DNA of 64,000 nucleotides, taken from the NCBI GenBank assembly GCA_021442155.1, contig CM038225.1, positions 83,526,925 to 83,590,924 of the forward strand, read 5' to 3'. The stretch comes from Cymbidium sinense (taxonomy: Eukaryota; Streptophyta; Magnoliopsida; Asparagales; Orchidaceae). The position numbers were made by a program, and so were the translations under genes. The notes beneath the pieces were generated by a model. The model worked only from the letters and a program-made list of their open reading frames with translations, was not told the DNA's origin and did no database searches. Positions 37,869-50,700 of this stretch are shown here, piece by piece (the stretch's first letter is position 1; the number at the start of each line of letters is the position of its first letter).

Positions 37869-40639
37869 TATGGTGTTTATTTTGGTTTAAGTGTATGTGT
37901 GTGTATATGGGGGAACACCACGCAGATCTGAGGATGTACTTATTGAGGTGATCGGGTATGACATCAAGAAATATTGCACCATCTCAAAAGATAGAAATCA
38001 CTATCCCTATGATGGTCCTAATCAGCTAATAAGGACTCCAAAGGCATGATGGGTCTTTAATGTACCAGAGATTTTTATCCTACTTTACATGGATGATAAA
38101 ATAGATTTATTTAAACTAAGTTCTAAAGTTTCCTATGGGGGCAAGCCCCCATAGTTTATTACATTTTAAAGAAGGTGAATTCTTAGTAATATGATCGATT
38201 AAAGTAGGTAATTATTGTCTCCAAAGAATTCAAAGATAGGACTATCAATAAATTTATTATATTTAGAAGATGAAATGGGATAGATTGAAAGAAAAGACTT
38301 ATTATTGAAGCCAAAGGGAGATAGGTATGTGATGCTCATGATATTAGGAAACCTAGTGAGCATCCCAAACTACCATATGGTTGGGCTTTATATGTTTAAA
38401 ATTGAGGAAATTATATATTTGAGTTAAAAATTTCATTAAAAACTTAGGACTTATAATTCCATAATACAAGATTATGGAAATGCCTAAGAGGTGAGAAGTT
38501 ATGCTTGTAGCTTTAAACAAAACTAACAACCATGAATCCTAAATCGGGAGCTTTAACGAGGGCCAAAGCACGACCAAAATCTAAGGTGAAAGTGGGTATG
38601 TTGTTTACCTCCATAAAAGAAACTAAACCACTCAACTGCTGGACTTAGAACTTCCTGGAGTGGCAGCCAGATAACCCCTCCTTCGATTTAAAACCATGTG
38701 GTCAAGTCATATATTTTGCAAGATGGCTAGGTTGTTATTATTTAGAAAATAAACTAAAGTCCTTAAACCCACTCCCTAAGAGACTAGAGCATGAGTGGTA
38801 TGAATAATGACTTTAGGCTAATACAAACCTTTTAAATTTTATTTGATTTTTAACTCTTTATTTTGATAGAGGCTATAGAATTTTTATATGTCTAAATGTA
38901 TGATGAAGTTGATTATGGGCTAAATCAAAAGAGAATGAGGTATTTTTCCATCATAGGATCTCAGAGGTTAAGCCTTATTTTATTAAAAGATGGAAGCCTT
39001 CTCTTAGCAAGAGTGAAACAAAATGACATGCATGATATTAAGCATATAACATCTAGTTAAGGGTTGCTAAATATTTTATTATCTTGATTTAATGCCTAGG
39101 CTTTATGTGAGGTTATGAGTTATTTTTCGAAAATTTTTATGAGTTGTTATTGGGATAGAAAAATTATTTTATCCTAAGAGGCTAAATAGATCTAGGCCAA
39201 ATAGCAGTCATCAATCATGAAGAAACTAAAAAAATACACATTATTTCTATTGCACAATATAAATAAATCATAAAACAACTTATATATCTCAACGGAAAGA
39301 ATAAGAGGCCATTGCGGTCGAGTACCACCGTACAACTCAAAAATAAAAGGGTAGCTGAGCTCTACCCTTATACAACTCGGTATATGAAAGAATAATTATA
39401 ATTTAATTATAACAAATGAATGGGAGCTATGGGAGATCTTCAAATCTTCAAAGCTCTTTCTTTCCTTCATTTCTTTCTTTCATTTGGTTGGGCAAGCTCC
39501 ATAGGATCACATGTGTATAAGACTTTCTCTTGTAGCCAATGTTTATCCTAAGCCCCTATAGCACTAATTCTAATTCCTTATATAAAATTACATTAAAAAT
39601 AGGAAAAGTAAATCTAACTACACCTTCAAAATAAGTGTTAGTTAAACACACTATACAATCCAAGCAGTTATATGAATAATTTAGACTTAGCATGCACATG
39701 GGTAACTAAGTCCACCTGCCCTAATGTAGATTATGCTTAGGGGTTAAGCAACCTGCACATCAAAACATTTATATTTTTATTACAATGGTCCTTTAAGCAT
39801 AATCTCTTGCAGAAAATATGATTAGGCTAACCATAGTCTAACATCCAGTCTACGAACATACACCCTAACATCTAGTCTATAATATTACATCATAAAATAA
39901 AACATTCATCAAACCATGCACCACCCTAACATAAAGCTAGAAGTGGTGACTTAATCTATTATGCATGTTAAGGCTTGTGTGGTATATCCTAACTAGGCTT
40001 TAAAGTTAAGATTTTCTAAGTATGAAAGACATTTAATTATCAAGAGTGGTTTCACTTCAAATGATTTAATTAATTTGCAAATTTTACTTATTGTTTTCTT
40101 TTGTTTTATTTGACCTACACAAAATAGCTAACTGTTATGAAGAGAAAGAAAGAGAGGATCACTCTCTTTTATTCTACTTTAAGTCACATCTAAAGCAAAT
40201 TAGTTAATCAATTCCCTTTAGTGAATGGCTTATTACATATTTTAATTAACCCTTAGTTTAGGTTCACTTTAAATAAACTCATTCAATAAGAAAGGCATCT
40301 TAAGGTTAGTTGGAATGAATTGCTATCACATAAAACATGTTTGTTCATTTCTTTCCATCATGTATATCATGCATATAATTAAATCCTAAGCATAGCTATC
40401 CATGCAATTTGTATCTTAGCACACTTAAATGATGAATGTGAGTAAATGTATTTGGAATTGACATTTCATTTTGTTGAATGATTTTGTCATATTAATTTAA
40501 AGCTCTATCCAAATCCTTGTGCAAAAGCATAAGGAAATAACCTTAAATCACATGACTAATCAACTCAACCAAATAAACAAATGATGAATGCATATCTTTT
40601 TAATAGAAAAAGGAGGTTTTCATTCATTAGCTAAGTACA

Positions 40640-41010
40640 CATCCATATGTAAGCAAGTACATTATTCTACACCAAGGGAATGATGTAGGAACCTCCTTGG
40701 GGCTAGTTAAAGTCGTGCATCCCTGGAATGTCTAGACTAATATACTCGCTATTCTTAGATACATATGGATGTATAAACAACTATAAGAATAGAAAGCCAA
40801 GCAAAAATTGTATTTTTTTTTATTGATTTACTTTGTGTAAATGAATTAAAGCTCTATCTAAATTCTAATGTCCAAATGTATAAGAATAAAATCAAGCAGG
40901 TACATCACCATTGTTTTACACCAAGGGAATGAGGTAGGAACCTCCTTAGGGCTACTTAAAGTCATGCGTCCCTGGGATGTCCAAACTAATATACCCGCTA
41001 ACATTCTTAC
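40640..41010. repeat. LTR D subrepeats, period ~249 bp
   Basis: ccaagggaatga occurs at 40672 and 40921, each time followed by aggaacctcctt(g/a)gggct and cctggRatgtc. Same family as the subrepeats in A, B, C and E. Confidence 0.8.
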
Positions 41011-41059
41011 TTATACGAATCAACACATGAATTTAAGGAAGAGGCTCTATTTCACACAC

Positions 41060-41181
<122 letters not shown>

Positions 41182-42356
41182 CTAAATTTAAAATACATAT
41201 ATGTATATTCAATCATTAGCAAACTTTTAAAATTATATTTGAGATTTAATAGTGATACTAGCCACACATATTTTTAAATAAAATCAACACATGCAAATTG
41301 ACATAAAGAAAATCATTTTTCATTTGATTAATTTGAAAGACATGAATGCATGAGTATAAGTGGAATACAATATTTAGCATGATTGGAAAGAGATAAAATA
41401 ACATAAGCATGTGATTTCATTCAAATCAATTAACTCCCAAGGACAATCAAACTAAATAAGATTATTTAAAACAAATCAAAGTTCTTTAATGTCATTTCAT
41501 TTACATGTTTGATTTGATTTAAGGAAATATGAAAGAGGTTTTCTAGTCCTAATCCCATTCCTTGTGTGTGAGTTAATTTGGTTTAATGAAGAATATTTAT
41601 GTTGATTTTATATCTTAATTAGGTTAGGGTATGAATCAAGTGAATTAATTAACCCTTACCTACTTCATTATAAGTTAATTCACCATTAATAATGAGCCAA
41701 TATGATATGCAATCACATGAAAAGTAAATTAGCAATGCTCCTAAGAAATGAAAGGAGCCTAATGCAATTGGCTCATGACTAATAGTTAATTAGGTTTAAG
41801 GGATCTCACTTAACTATATTTATGATTTTCTCACACATATGAGCTAACCATAATTTCATTACTTCTCTCTTTAGGTTATTGAACACCCAAAGAGCTACCC
41901 AAAGTTGATTAAAGGTGATTAGATGTGAAGTAGATTTTAGATTGAGCTAATTAATCCATTTGGTTAAGCACTAAGCAAGTTCAATTGATGAAATGAAATT
42001 ATCCTAAAGAAAGAGATCAAGAAAGAGGCCTTAATCTCAATACCTAAGTCTTATATTTGGTTACTTAAGCTCTAATTTTATCTTGAAGATTAACTAATTA
42101 ATTAAGCAATTAATTACTTGATTAATCATTAATTAATTTGATTCCAAAAAGTAGAAAAAAATTTAGAAAATGAATTAGAAATAATACCCCAATCACTTTC
42201 CCTAAGCTCCCTTACTGTTCAACAGAATTAATTTGGCTTAAATAATTAATTAAGTCACTATTCATTCACTAACTATCACTAATTAAATTAAGAAAGTGAT
42301 TAAGGCTTAATTAATTGATTTTCTAATTAAGCAACTAATAAAATCCCAAAAAAATA

Positions 42357-42378
42357 GGGGAGGCAGAGGTCATCCCCC
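42357..42378 (-). promoter_or_regulatory. Conserved motif, LTR D copy
   Basis: ggggaggcagaggtcatccccc. Same placement, in the AT-rich part about 0.3 kb from the GC-rich block, as in the other copies. Confidence 0.5.
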
Positions 42379-43019
42379 TAAACATGTACAAAAATTTTGA
42401 GAGTAATTAGGTGATTAATTAAGGTGTAATTAAGCTAATTTGATTGTTAATTAAACTTGAATTAAGCCAAAATCAGTGTTTAAAATTAATTAACAATAAT
42501 TTTTCTAGATTCTACTCTGAAATATCTTTAAAATGGCCAAAGTTTGCATTTTTTGGATTTGTTTTAGGATTCATTATGCATTTAGGAAATTTTATGCTTA
42601 AAAAATAGATTATTTAAGTTTAATTAAAGCCTTAATCCTATAATTCCATGTGGCGGCTTACGAGGCATGACATGATTGGCTATTTAAGTTGCCATCCTCT
42701 CGAGATTGTGGCGGAGCGCTAACTCGTGGACCGAAATCTAATCGACACCATTCGATGCAGGAAAGGAATCAAAGGATCTAACACAAGAGTAGATCATGAT
42801 CGTCTATTCTGATCACATGGAACGGACGGTCCGTGATCCATCTCATTCATGAGCGGTGAATGATAGATGTTGTCCGTTATTCCCCGTTCGATCCGAGTTC
42901 ACCCGAGCTCGAATTTCCTCTAAATTGATCCCACACCTTTGGGGACAATGGCTAAAAACTCATGACATTCAAATTTTCTTCACAAAACAAAATGATTTTC
43001 TATACAAGGCTCAGTTTTG

Positions 43020-43035
43020 CAAAATTACCTCACCA
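43020..43035 (-). promoter_or_regulatory. Predicted 5' splice donor, LTR D
   Basis: On the minus strand CTCTGGTGAG|GTAATTTTG, with the junction between 43029 and 43028, about 413 nt downstream of the TATA palindrome at 43432-43452. Confidence 0.5.
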
Positions 43036-43431
43036 GAGCTAATGTTTGACAGTGGGATCAACGAAGGTAGCTTTGCCTAGTTGAGGCGAGGCCTTGAGAA
43101 GCTTGGGGTTTGATTTGGCATAGAATGCTTGATCGACTAATCCACATGCGTAAAGGCTTCGCTCATCGAACTCCGATATCTGGTGGTCGGGAAGGCTGGG
43201 GGATGGTTCTGTTGGCTTTGATGAAGTATGAGGATGGTGTGGGTGCAAGGAATTGAAGTTTGCTCAAGTTGAGGAGGAGTATTGCTTGGAAGGATGTTGT
43301 CGTGTTTTGGCTTTACACACAGAGAGCAATGGCCAATCGAGGGAGGCTTGGGATGCTCTAGGAAGCTCTGAGGGATTTTAAAAATGCCTTAGGGACTCAC
43401 ACAAAGCAATTGGTGAAGAATCCCACTCAAA

Positions 43432-43452
43432 TTGAGGGGGTATACCCCTCAA
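43432..43452 (-). promoter_or_regulatory. Palindromic TATA element, LTR D
   Basis: TTGAGGGG-GTATA-CCCCTCAA: perfect 8-bp arms around a TATA core. Equivalent to 33570 (C), 50684 (E) and 56618 (F). Confidence 0.55.
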
Positions 43453-46400
43453 TTACACTTGATGGACATACGAGATTGATCCCTAAAAATCCACCAATTG
43501 GCCACCATCGAGTCATCGAGGGGTCGCCATCAACTCCATGTGGCATGCCAAGAGTGGTGGAAGTGGTGGCAGGAGTCTCAAGGTTTGATATGGAAGGATT
43601 GAGTTGGGTTGGTTCTTTGCCTTTGCCCATGGGGTTTGCCATGAGAGGTGGTTATTTTGGCTTGCTCCCCTTGGCCCATGCAAGTACTAGGATGGCTTAG
43701 GGTGGGCTAAGGTGGCCGAAGAGTTCCTCATTAGGAATTTTGATGGCTATCATGGGGAGAAAAAGTGGACTTTGCCCTTTAAGGTAAGAATCCAATGTAA
43801 AGAGAGGGTTTCCATTAGTTAATCCCATGGGTTGGGTCCCACATAGACTTGGCTGGTTTGGAGCTGACCTAAAGTCCATTTAGGTTGGGTTAGGTCGACC
43901 ACCAAGGTTCCATAAGGTGGCTTTGGGTGATTTGGCATAATTTGCTCAAAATGGGTTCATTTGGGTTAGGTTGGGTTGGGTTGACCACTTGGACAAATTG
44001 GGTCAAACCAAGACTTGGGTTAGGTTTATATGATGATTTGGGATGTTTGGTTCAATTGGTTTTGATTAATTTATCTTAGGTTTGATTTTGGCTCATTTGG
44101 ATTCAAATAGGTCAAATGGGCTAAGTTGACTAATTTGACCAATTTGACCAAATTGGGTTGGGTTAATTTAGATTTAATTTGAATTTTGGCCAATTTGACC
44201 CTTTAGGCCAATTTGGGCTAGGTTGGGTCAAGTTGACTAATTGGTCAAATTGGGCTCAATCATGGCTTTGGACAAGCTCAATAAATGATTTGGAATGAAC
44301 TTGAGCCATTGGTTGCAATTAATTTAGATCAAATCATGATTTGACCCATTTTGGCTATTTAGGCTAATTTGGGTCAACTTAGGTCAAATGACCAATTGGA
44401 CTTGGTTTGGTTCAATTGAGGGTTTGGTCATGTTCAATCATTGATTATGAGTGAGTTTGAGTCAATGGCTTCAATCAACTTGGTGTATGGTGGGTTTTGG
44501 CTATTTTGGTTTCATTTGGGCTAATGGTTGACTTGATCAATGGGACTAGGTTGACTTTGTTTGACCTAATTCAAGATAATTGATTAACCTAGGATGATTG
44601 TTGATCATGATATGGGGTTTGGATGGGCTTAGTTCAATTCAAATTGGGTTGAATTAGAACTTGGTTCAAAAAGGTCTTTTAGGTCACTTTGGGTTAAGTG
44701 GATCTAAATGGGTCAATTGGCTTGATCATGGCTTGATTCAAGTTTAATTGAACTCATATATGGACTTAGGATGGAAATATAAATCCAATTGCAAGTGGTT
44801 TGGAGTCCTATGAATTTCTATTCACATGATAATTTCAAGTCAAAAGGGCTAACTTGGGTTTAACTTGGGTTGACTTGGATTTGGTTTGATAATTATAGTT
44901 TGTGTTTATATTTGGAACAATGATTGAAGGAGTGATTGAATCATGAAGAAATCCATGGGTTTTGAGTTGATGGATAAGCCAAGTTCAAAATTACAAAAGT
45001 GGTAGAATTGGGAAGTTGATTTGATTTGGGTTTGGTTTTGGATATTTGGATTTATATTTCATTTATATTTGTGAATATAAATAAAGATATAAATGATTCA
45101 TGAGAAAATCTCTTGAGTTTTGAGTGATTTGGAAGTAAATTTGACCAAATTAAGGGATGTAGGTCAAAAGGGCTTCAATAAGGAATTGATTTGGTTTGGT
45201 TTAGTTTGATTTGGTTTGAATGTTTTGAATTTAGATTTCATTTATATTTGTGAATATAAATGAAGGAATGGCTGATTTATAAAGAAATCAACTAAAATTG
45301 ATTTTTTTAAGAGGTTTTGTCTAAGCATATGAAGATGGTTCATATGGCTTAGAAAGGGGTTTTAGAGTTTGAATTCAATCATGGGCTTCAATCATTTGGA
45401 GTTAGATCTGATTTATGATTTAGGTTGGGATTTGATTTAAGATTAAATTTTATATTTGAGAAAATCAATTGAATTGGGGTTGATTTTAATTTGGTTAAGG
45501 CTAAGTCCATAAGTAAAATCAAAGGGCTTAGGAAGGATTTTAAATTAGTTAATTTGGGATTGGATTTATGATCTTTGATTTGAATTTGAGATTTTGTTTG
45601 AAAGAAGGAGGCAAGGATTGGGTTTAAGGCCATAGGGTAGGCAAGTCTTCCTAAATCCCTAAGGCATAACCTATTCCTATGGCTAACTCTTCTAAGTCTC
45701 TTGCCCTAGGTTAAGTGTTCACTTAATCACTTGAAGTGTCTTAAGACTAAGGAACTCTTAGTGTCTTGGTGAAAATATTTTATATATATTTCTTCATCTA
45801 CCCTTTTTTTTTTGGGAAAGAAGGATAAATGAAAGATAGAAATATGTATAAAAATACACCTTATTGGGATGCCACACAGATCCGCAGATATTCTTATTAA
45901 GGTGATCAGGTACGACATTGAAGAAAGGTGTACTATCTCAAGATATAGAAGTCACCACCATAAAATGGACCTAATCACCTCAATAATAACTCCTAAGGAC
46001 TATGGGTCTCCAAAATGTACTAGAGATTCTTCCCCTACTTTACATGAAAAAGTAAAGTAGGGTTTATTTTAAACCGGGTTCATTAAGTTCCCTACAAGAG
46101 CAAGCCCCCATAGTTAATTACATCCTAAGGACTGAGATTCCTTAGGAATACTCTCGATTAAGATAAATGATCATTGTATCCAATGATCTTGAAAAGGTAG
46201 GACTATCAATCGATTAGTTTATTTTTAGAAAGTCAAGTGGGATCGATCAAGAGGAGGGAGTTCTTATCGAAGCCAAATGAAAATAAGTAGGGGATGCTTA
46301 AGATACTAGGAAGCCTAGTAGGCATCCCAAACTACCCTATGGTTGGGCTTTATATTTTTGAAATTGAATCAATTTATTTGAGTTGAATTTTTATTAGAAA

Positions 46401-49400
46401 TATAGAGCTTACAATTCCATAATACAAGGTTATGGAAATGCCTAAGAGGTGAGGATTTATGCTCGTAGCCCGCAAAGGGAAGTAGGAATCTCAAAACCTA
46501 AATATAGGGAGCTTTGGTGAGGGCCAAAAGCATGACCTAAATCTAAGGTGAAAATGGGTATTTGGTTTACCTCTATAAGAGAGGATAAACCACCCCGACT
46601 GTTGGACTTACAACCGCCTGGGGATGTCCGCCAACTAACTCCTCCTACGATTTTAAATATTTAGGCAAGTCAAATGCTTTTGCAAGATAGCTAAACTGTT
46701 ATTTATTTAGAAAGATACTAAGTCCTTAAACACACTCCCTAAGAGACTAGATCATGTAGGGTATGAGTTCATGACTTAAATCTAATGCAAATTTTGTTAT
46801 ATTTTATTTTTATTTTGGACAATCAATTTGACACAGGCTTTAGAGTTCATATACATAATGCATGAGAAATTAGATTATGAGCCAAAATCAGCAAGATAAG
46901 GAGGTGTGTTTCCACCATGGATCTCATAAGTCAAGCCAAGTTCTCTAGCAAAGGTGGAAGCTCTCTGATAAAGAGTGAAATAATATTCTTTTTATGCATG
47001 ATGTCAGAAAAGTAAAATAGCATCCAGCTAAGGGGTTGCTAATTCTTTTATCTTATTTTATACCCTAAGCTTTATGTGAGATTATGAGTTGTTTATTTTT
47101 AATTTGAGTTGTTTAATTGGATAAAAAATTTATTTTTCTAAGAGCCTAATCATCATCTAGGCCATACATCAAAGCAAGGAAGAAACTAGAAAAAGATGCT
47201 ATCTTAATGTGCAAGTTAAACAAACATCAATCAATTTATAAAACTAGCGAAAAAGAATAAATGCCATTTGTGGTGGGCTGACAAACCAAAAATAAATTGG
47301 TAGCCGAAGCTCTACCCTTATACAACCAATTACAAATGAATTAATTACAATCAAGGAATTCATGTTATGGGGTCTTCATTCTTCATTTCTTCTTTCTTCT
47401 TTCTTCTTACTTCTTTGGATAATTGGAATATGGTTGCTCCAAAGGCTTCACATGGCACATAAGATGTAATATTATAACCAATGTTCATTTTAATCCCCTA
47501 TAATAATCATTCCCAAATCCATATTTCAAAAGTACATGAGAAAAAGAAAATCTAACTAATACCTGCAAAACAGAGATTAGCCAAATAAACCATACAATCC
47601 CAAGCATGCATATGTATAAATTAGACTTAGCACCCCACACATGGGTAGCTAAGTCCACCTGGCCTATTTGGATTATGCTTAGGGGTATAAGCACCTGCAT
47701 AACAAAAGTAGTTATATTTTTATTACAACGTCCATTAAGCAGAATCCCTTGTAAAAGATAATGATTAGACTAAATCATCCTACCATTCAATCTATGTACA
47801 TACACCCTAGCATCCAGACTAGAAACAATATATCACAAAATAAAAGCAAACATCAAACCATGCACCACTCTAACATTAAGCTAGAAGTGGGGGCTTAGCC
47901 TAATGTGTGTGCCATTTAAGGTTTGTGTGATATGCTTAGCTAGGATTTAAGGTTGAAGTTTTATAAGTATGGAAATGTTCAAATTAGAGGATGGTTTCAA
48001 TTTAAGTTGTTTAGTTATTTTGGGTTAATTTTATTTTGTGTTTTGATTAGGTTTGAATGAAGCTAGGACTAATTACTAAGTGTTGTAAAGAGAGGAAAAG
48101 AAAAGGGAACTTCTCTTTCCTCCCCACCTTAAGTAATTTCTAAGGTAGATTCATATTTGATTCTTGTTTAGTGAATGTTTTATTATGTGCTTTAATTAAT
48201 CTTAAGTAAAGTGAAATACTATCACATAACACACCTCCCTTCATTTCTTTCCCAACATGTGTAATATGCATATGGATGAATCCTAAGCATATCTATACAT
48301 GCAAATGTGAATGTTTAGAACACCTTAATGATGAATGCTAAGGAGTGTTACTTAAGAAAATTTGGATGCTTTATGATGCATAATTTTGTTAAGTAGAAAA
48401 GGGTGATTCTTTTATCCATTTTTCACATGCACATTTATATATATGAAAGGCATAAGTGAGTATATGCCATTGTTTTAAGGGTGTAAGGTACAAGACCTAC
48501 TTAGGGCTACTTAAAGCCTTGTAACCCTGGGGTTATCCTGACTAATATATCACTTTTCTTAAATACATATGCATGTACAAAAAAATGAATGGAAAAGAAA
48601 GATGCAAAAGTTTATGTTTGTTTATTTTTGGTTTGATTGTTTAATTTATATGTGTGATGAGGAATTCCTTCTTAAGTCATGACATAGGAGTGTATAGGAA
48701 TGGATTTAAGCAAGTATTATGTCCTTTTCAAATGGACTATACACTTTGCAAATCCTATACAATTCTATGTTAAGAAAGATTGGGAAAATCACATAACCCA
48801 TTTTTATGCTATTCACATGCAAGCTCATAAGTACTTATAAATAGCATACCTTTCAGTTTTGATGTTTAATTCATAAGTTTTAAAATTAAATTTTTTGTAT
48901 TTAATAGTGATAATAGTCATTCATATCTTACTTTAGCCAAAACATGCAGTTTGACATAAAGGAAGTATTTTATTTTAAATTTAGTTTTTAAAAAGCATGA
49001 ATGCATGATTTTCATAGACATACCCAGTTAACATATTATTAAAGAAATGAACAGATGAAAGCATGTAAATTCATTCACCCTAATTAATTCCTAAAGACAA
49101 TATTTTGAAATAGAATTATTTAAAGAAAATAAATTTAGTTTTAAAGAAATTTTGCTTTGTTTGAATTTGATTTGAATTTAAGGAATGTGAAGAGGTTCGC
49201 TGGTCCTAACCCATTTCCCACATATGTATGTTATTTTAGTTTAATTTTAGAACCATTAGATGATTTTTATATTTTGTTTAGGTTAAGGTATGAATTAAGT
49301 GCATTAATTACCCCTTACGTACACAACTTTAGCATATTTAATTAAATAATTATGAGCCAATGTATGACATAAAACCACACAAAAAATTTAATCAATAATG

Positions 49401-49566
49401 CACCTAGGAAAGAAAAGCCTAATGAAATTAGCTCATAATTAGTGATTAATTAAACTAAAGGGTTTAATTTAAGTACTTTCATAATCCTTTCCAAGCATGT
49501 GGGTTGGATTTTGATTTCTTTAAGTTACTCAGGCTATTGAACTCATCAATAAATCCAAGAAAATTT

Positions 49567-49587
49567 GGGGAGGCAGAGGTCATCCCA
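49567..49587 (-). promoter_or_regulatory. Conserved motif, LTR E copy
   Basis: ggggaggcagaggtcatccca; 19 bases shared with the B and D copies. Confidence 0.5.
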
Positions 49588-49844
49588 CTAAATACACTAG
49601 AGAAATTTGAAATGAATTAATTAAATAATTATGGAGTAATTAGAGTTATTAAGTTTTCATTAAAATCTTAATTGAGAAAAATACACTCTTCAAAATCCAT
49701 TAGAAATAATTTTAGATTATTCTCCAAGAAATATCTTTATGGTGCATATTTTAATAATTTTTCTAGAATTAGTTATGCAATTATGAAGATTCAGTCATTA
49801 AGAATAATTAATTAAATCCCTAATTAAATAGCTAATCCCATTGG

Positions 49845-49886
49845 TGCCACGTGGAGGATGACGTGGGGTGCATTTTCCACGTGGCA
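49845..49886. promoter_or_regulatory. Twin G-box inverted repeat, LTR E
   Basis: TGCCACGTGGA (49845-49855) and TCCACGTGGCA (49876-49886) are perfect reverse complements, each with a CACGTG G-box. A third ACGT core, TGACGTGG, lies between them. G-boxes are bound by plant bZIP and bHLH factors and are common in light, ABA and stress promoters. On the plus strand a TATA-like ggctacttaag follows at 49898. This is the only copy in which both G-boxes are intact. Confidence 0.65.
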
Positions 49887-50683
49887 TAATGGGAGAGGCT
49901 ACTTAAGTTGTCATATCATAGCACCGCATTAATGGAGGCACTACACACTTTCTCCTGACCCATCCGATCAAAGATCAGATGACTGGGATTGAGCCCATGG
50001 TTCTTAAGGGATTAATATATGGATCCTACGGCTTGATCATGGCCGTCCATCCAAAATGCGTGGATGGACATCCCATGATCTGTCCATGAGCTCACCTACG
50101 GGAAAGGGGAACCGTGCACCTTCCATGGGTTGAGCTTGGATTGAGCTCAAACTTTACCCCCACCATATAAGAGTAAAGGGGAGAAGATATAATGGTCAAA
50201 TTCTCATGAGGTGAAACTTTCTTTCACAAAGGACCATACACTCTCTATTTTAAGCTCGGGCTGAAGGCATACCACACTGGAGGCTATCACTGGTGCTCGA
50301 ATCCATTGGGGTAGCTTCATCTAGTGGAGACAAAGCCTTGTTGAAGATTTGAGGTGTTGAGATTGAGTGGATCTTCCTATGGACCAAGCTCTCCTTCAAA
50401 TGGATTCGGTCTTGGTCTAGACACCACCTCCCTTGCCTTTGGAACTTGGGAGAAGCCTTGGAGCAACTCGATTGACTCCTCTAAGGTGCTTGCAAGAGGA
50501 ATTGAGTTGATTTTGTGAATTGAGTAAGTTAGAAATTTGAAGGAGCTCCCCTATTTTTAGTCTAAAAGAAATAAAAAATGGAGAAATGGGGATGACTCTA
50601 GGAAGCTTGGGGAGACTTGCAAATGCTTTCTTTGTGTTCCCTAAGCTCAATCGAGTACGTGTGTTGAATTCAAGCTGAATTAA

Positions 50684-50700
50684 GGGGAGTATATCTCCCC
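50684..50700 (-). promoter_or_regulatory. Palindromic TATA element, LTR E
   Basis: GGGGAG-TATAT-CTCCCC, perfect 6-bp arms. Lies about 2.4 kb from the LTR start when read on the minus strand. The splice donor expected about 400 nt downstream has decayed here (GAGCTTAAAATAG near 50255). Confidence 0.6.

Noticed and set aside
43410..43700. 96-codon plus-strand frame and its antisense partner in LTR D
   Set aside because: Overlaps the TATA palindrome and leader; disrupted in C, E and F.
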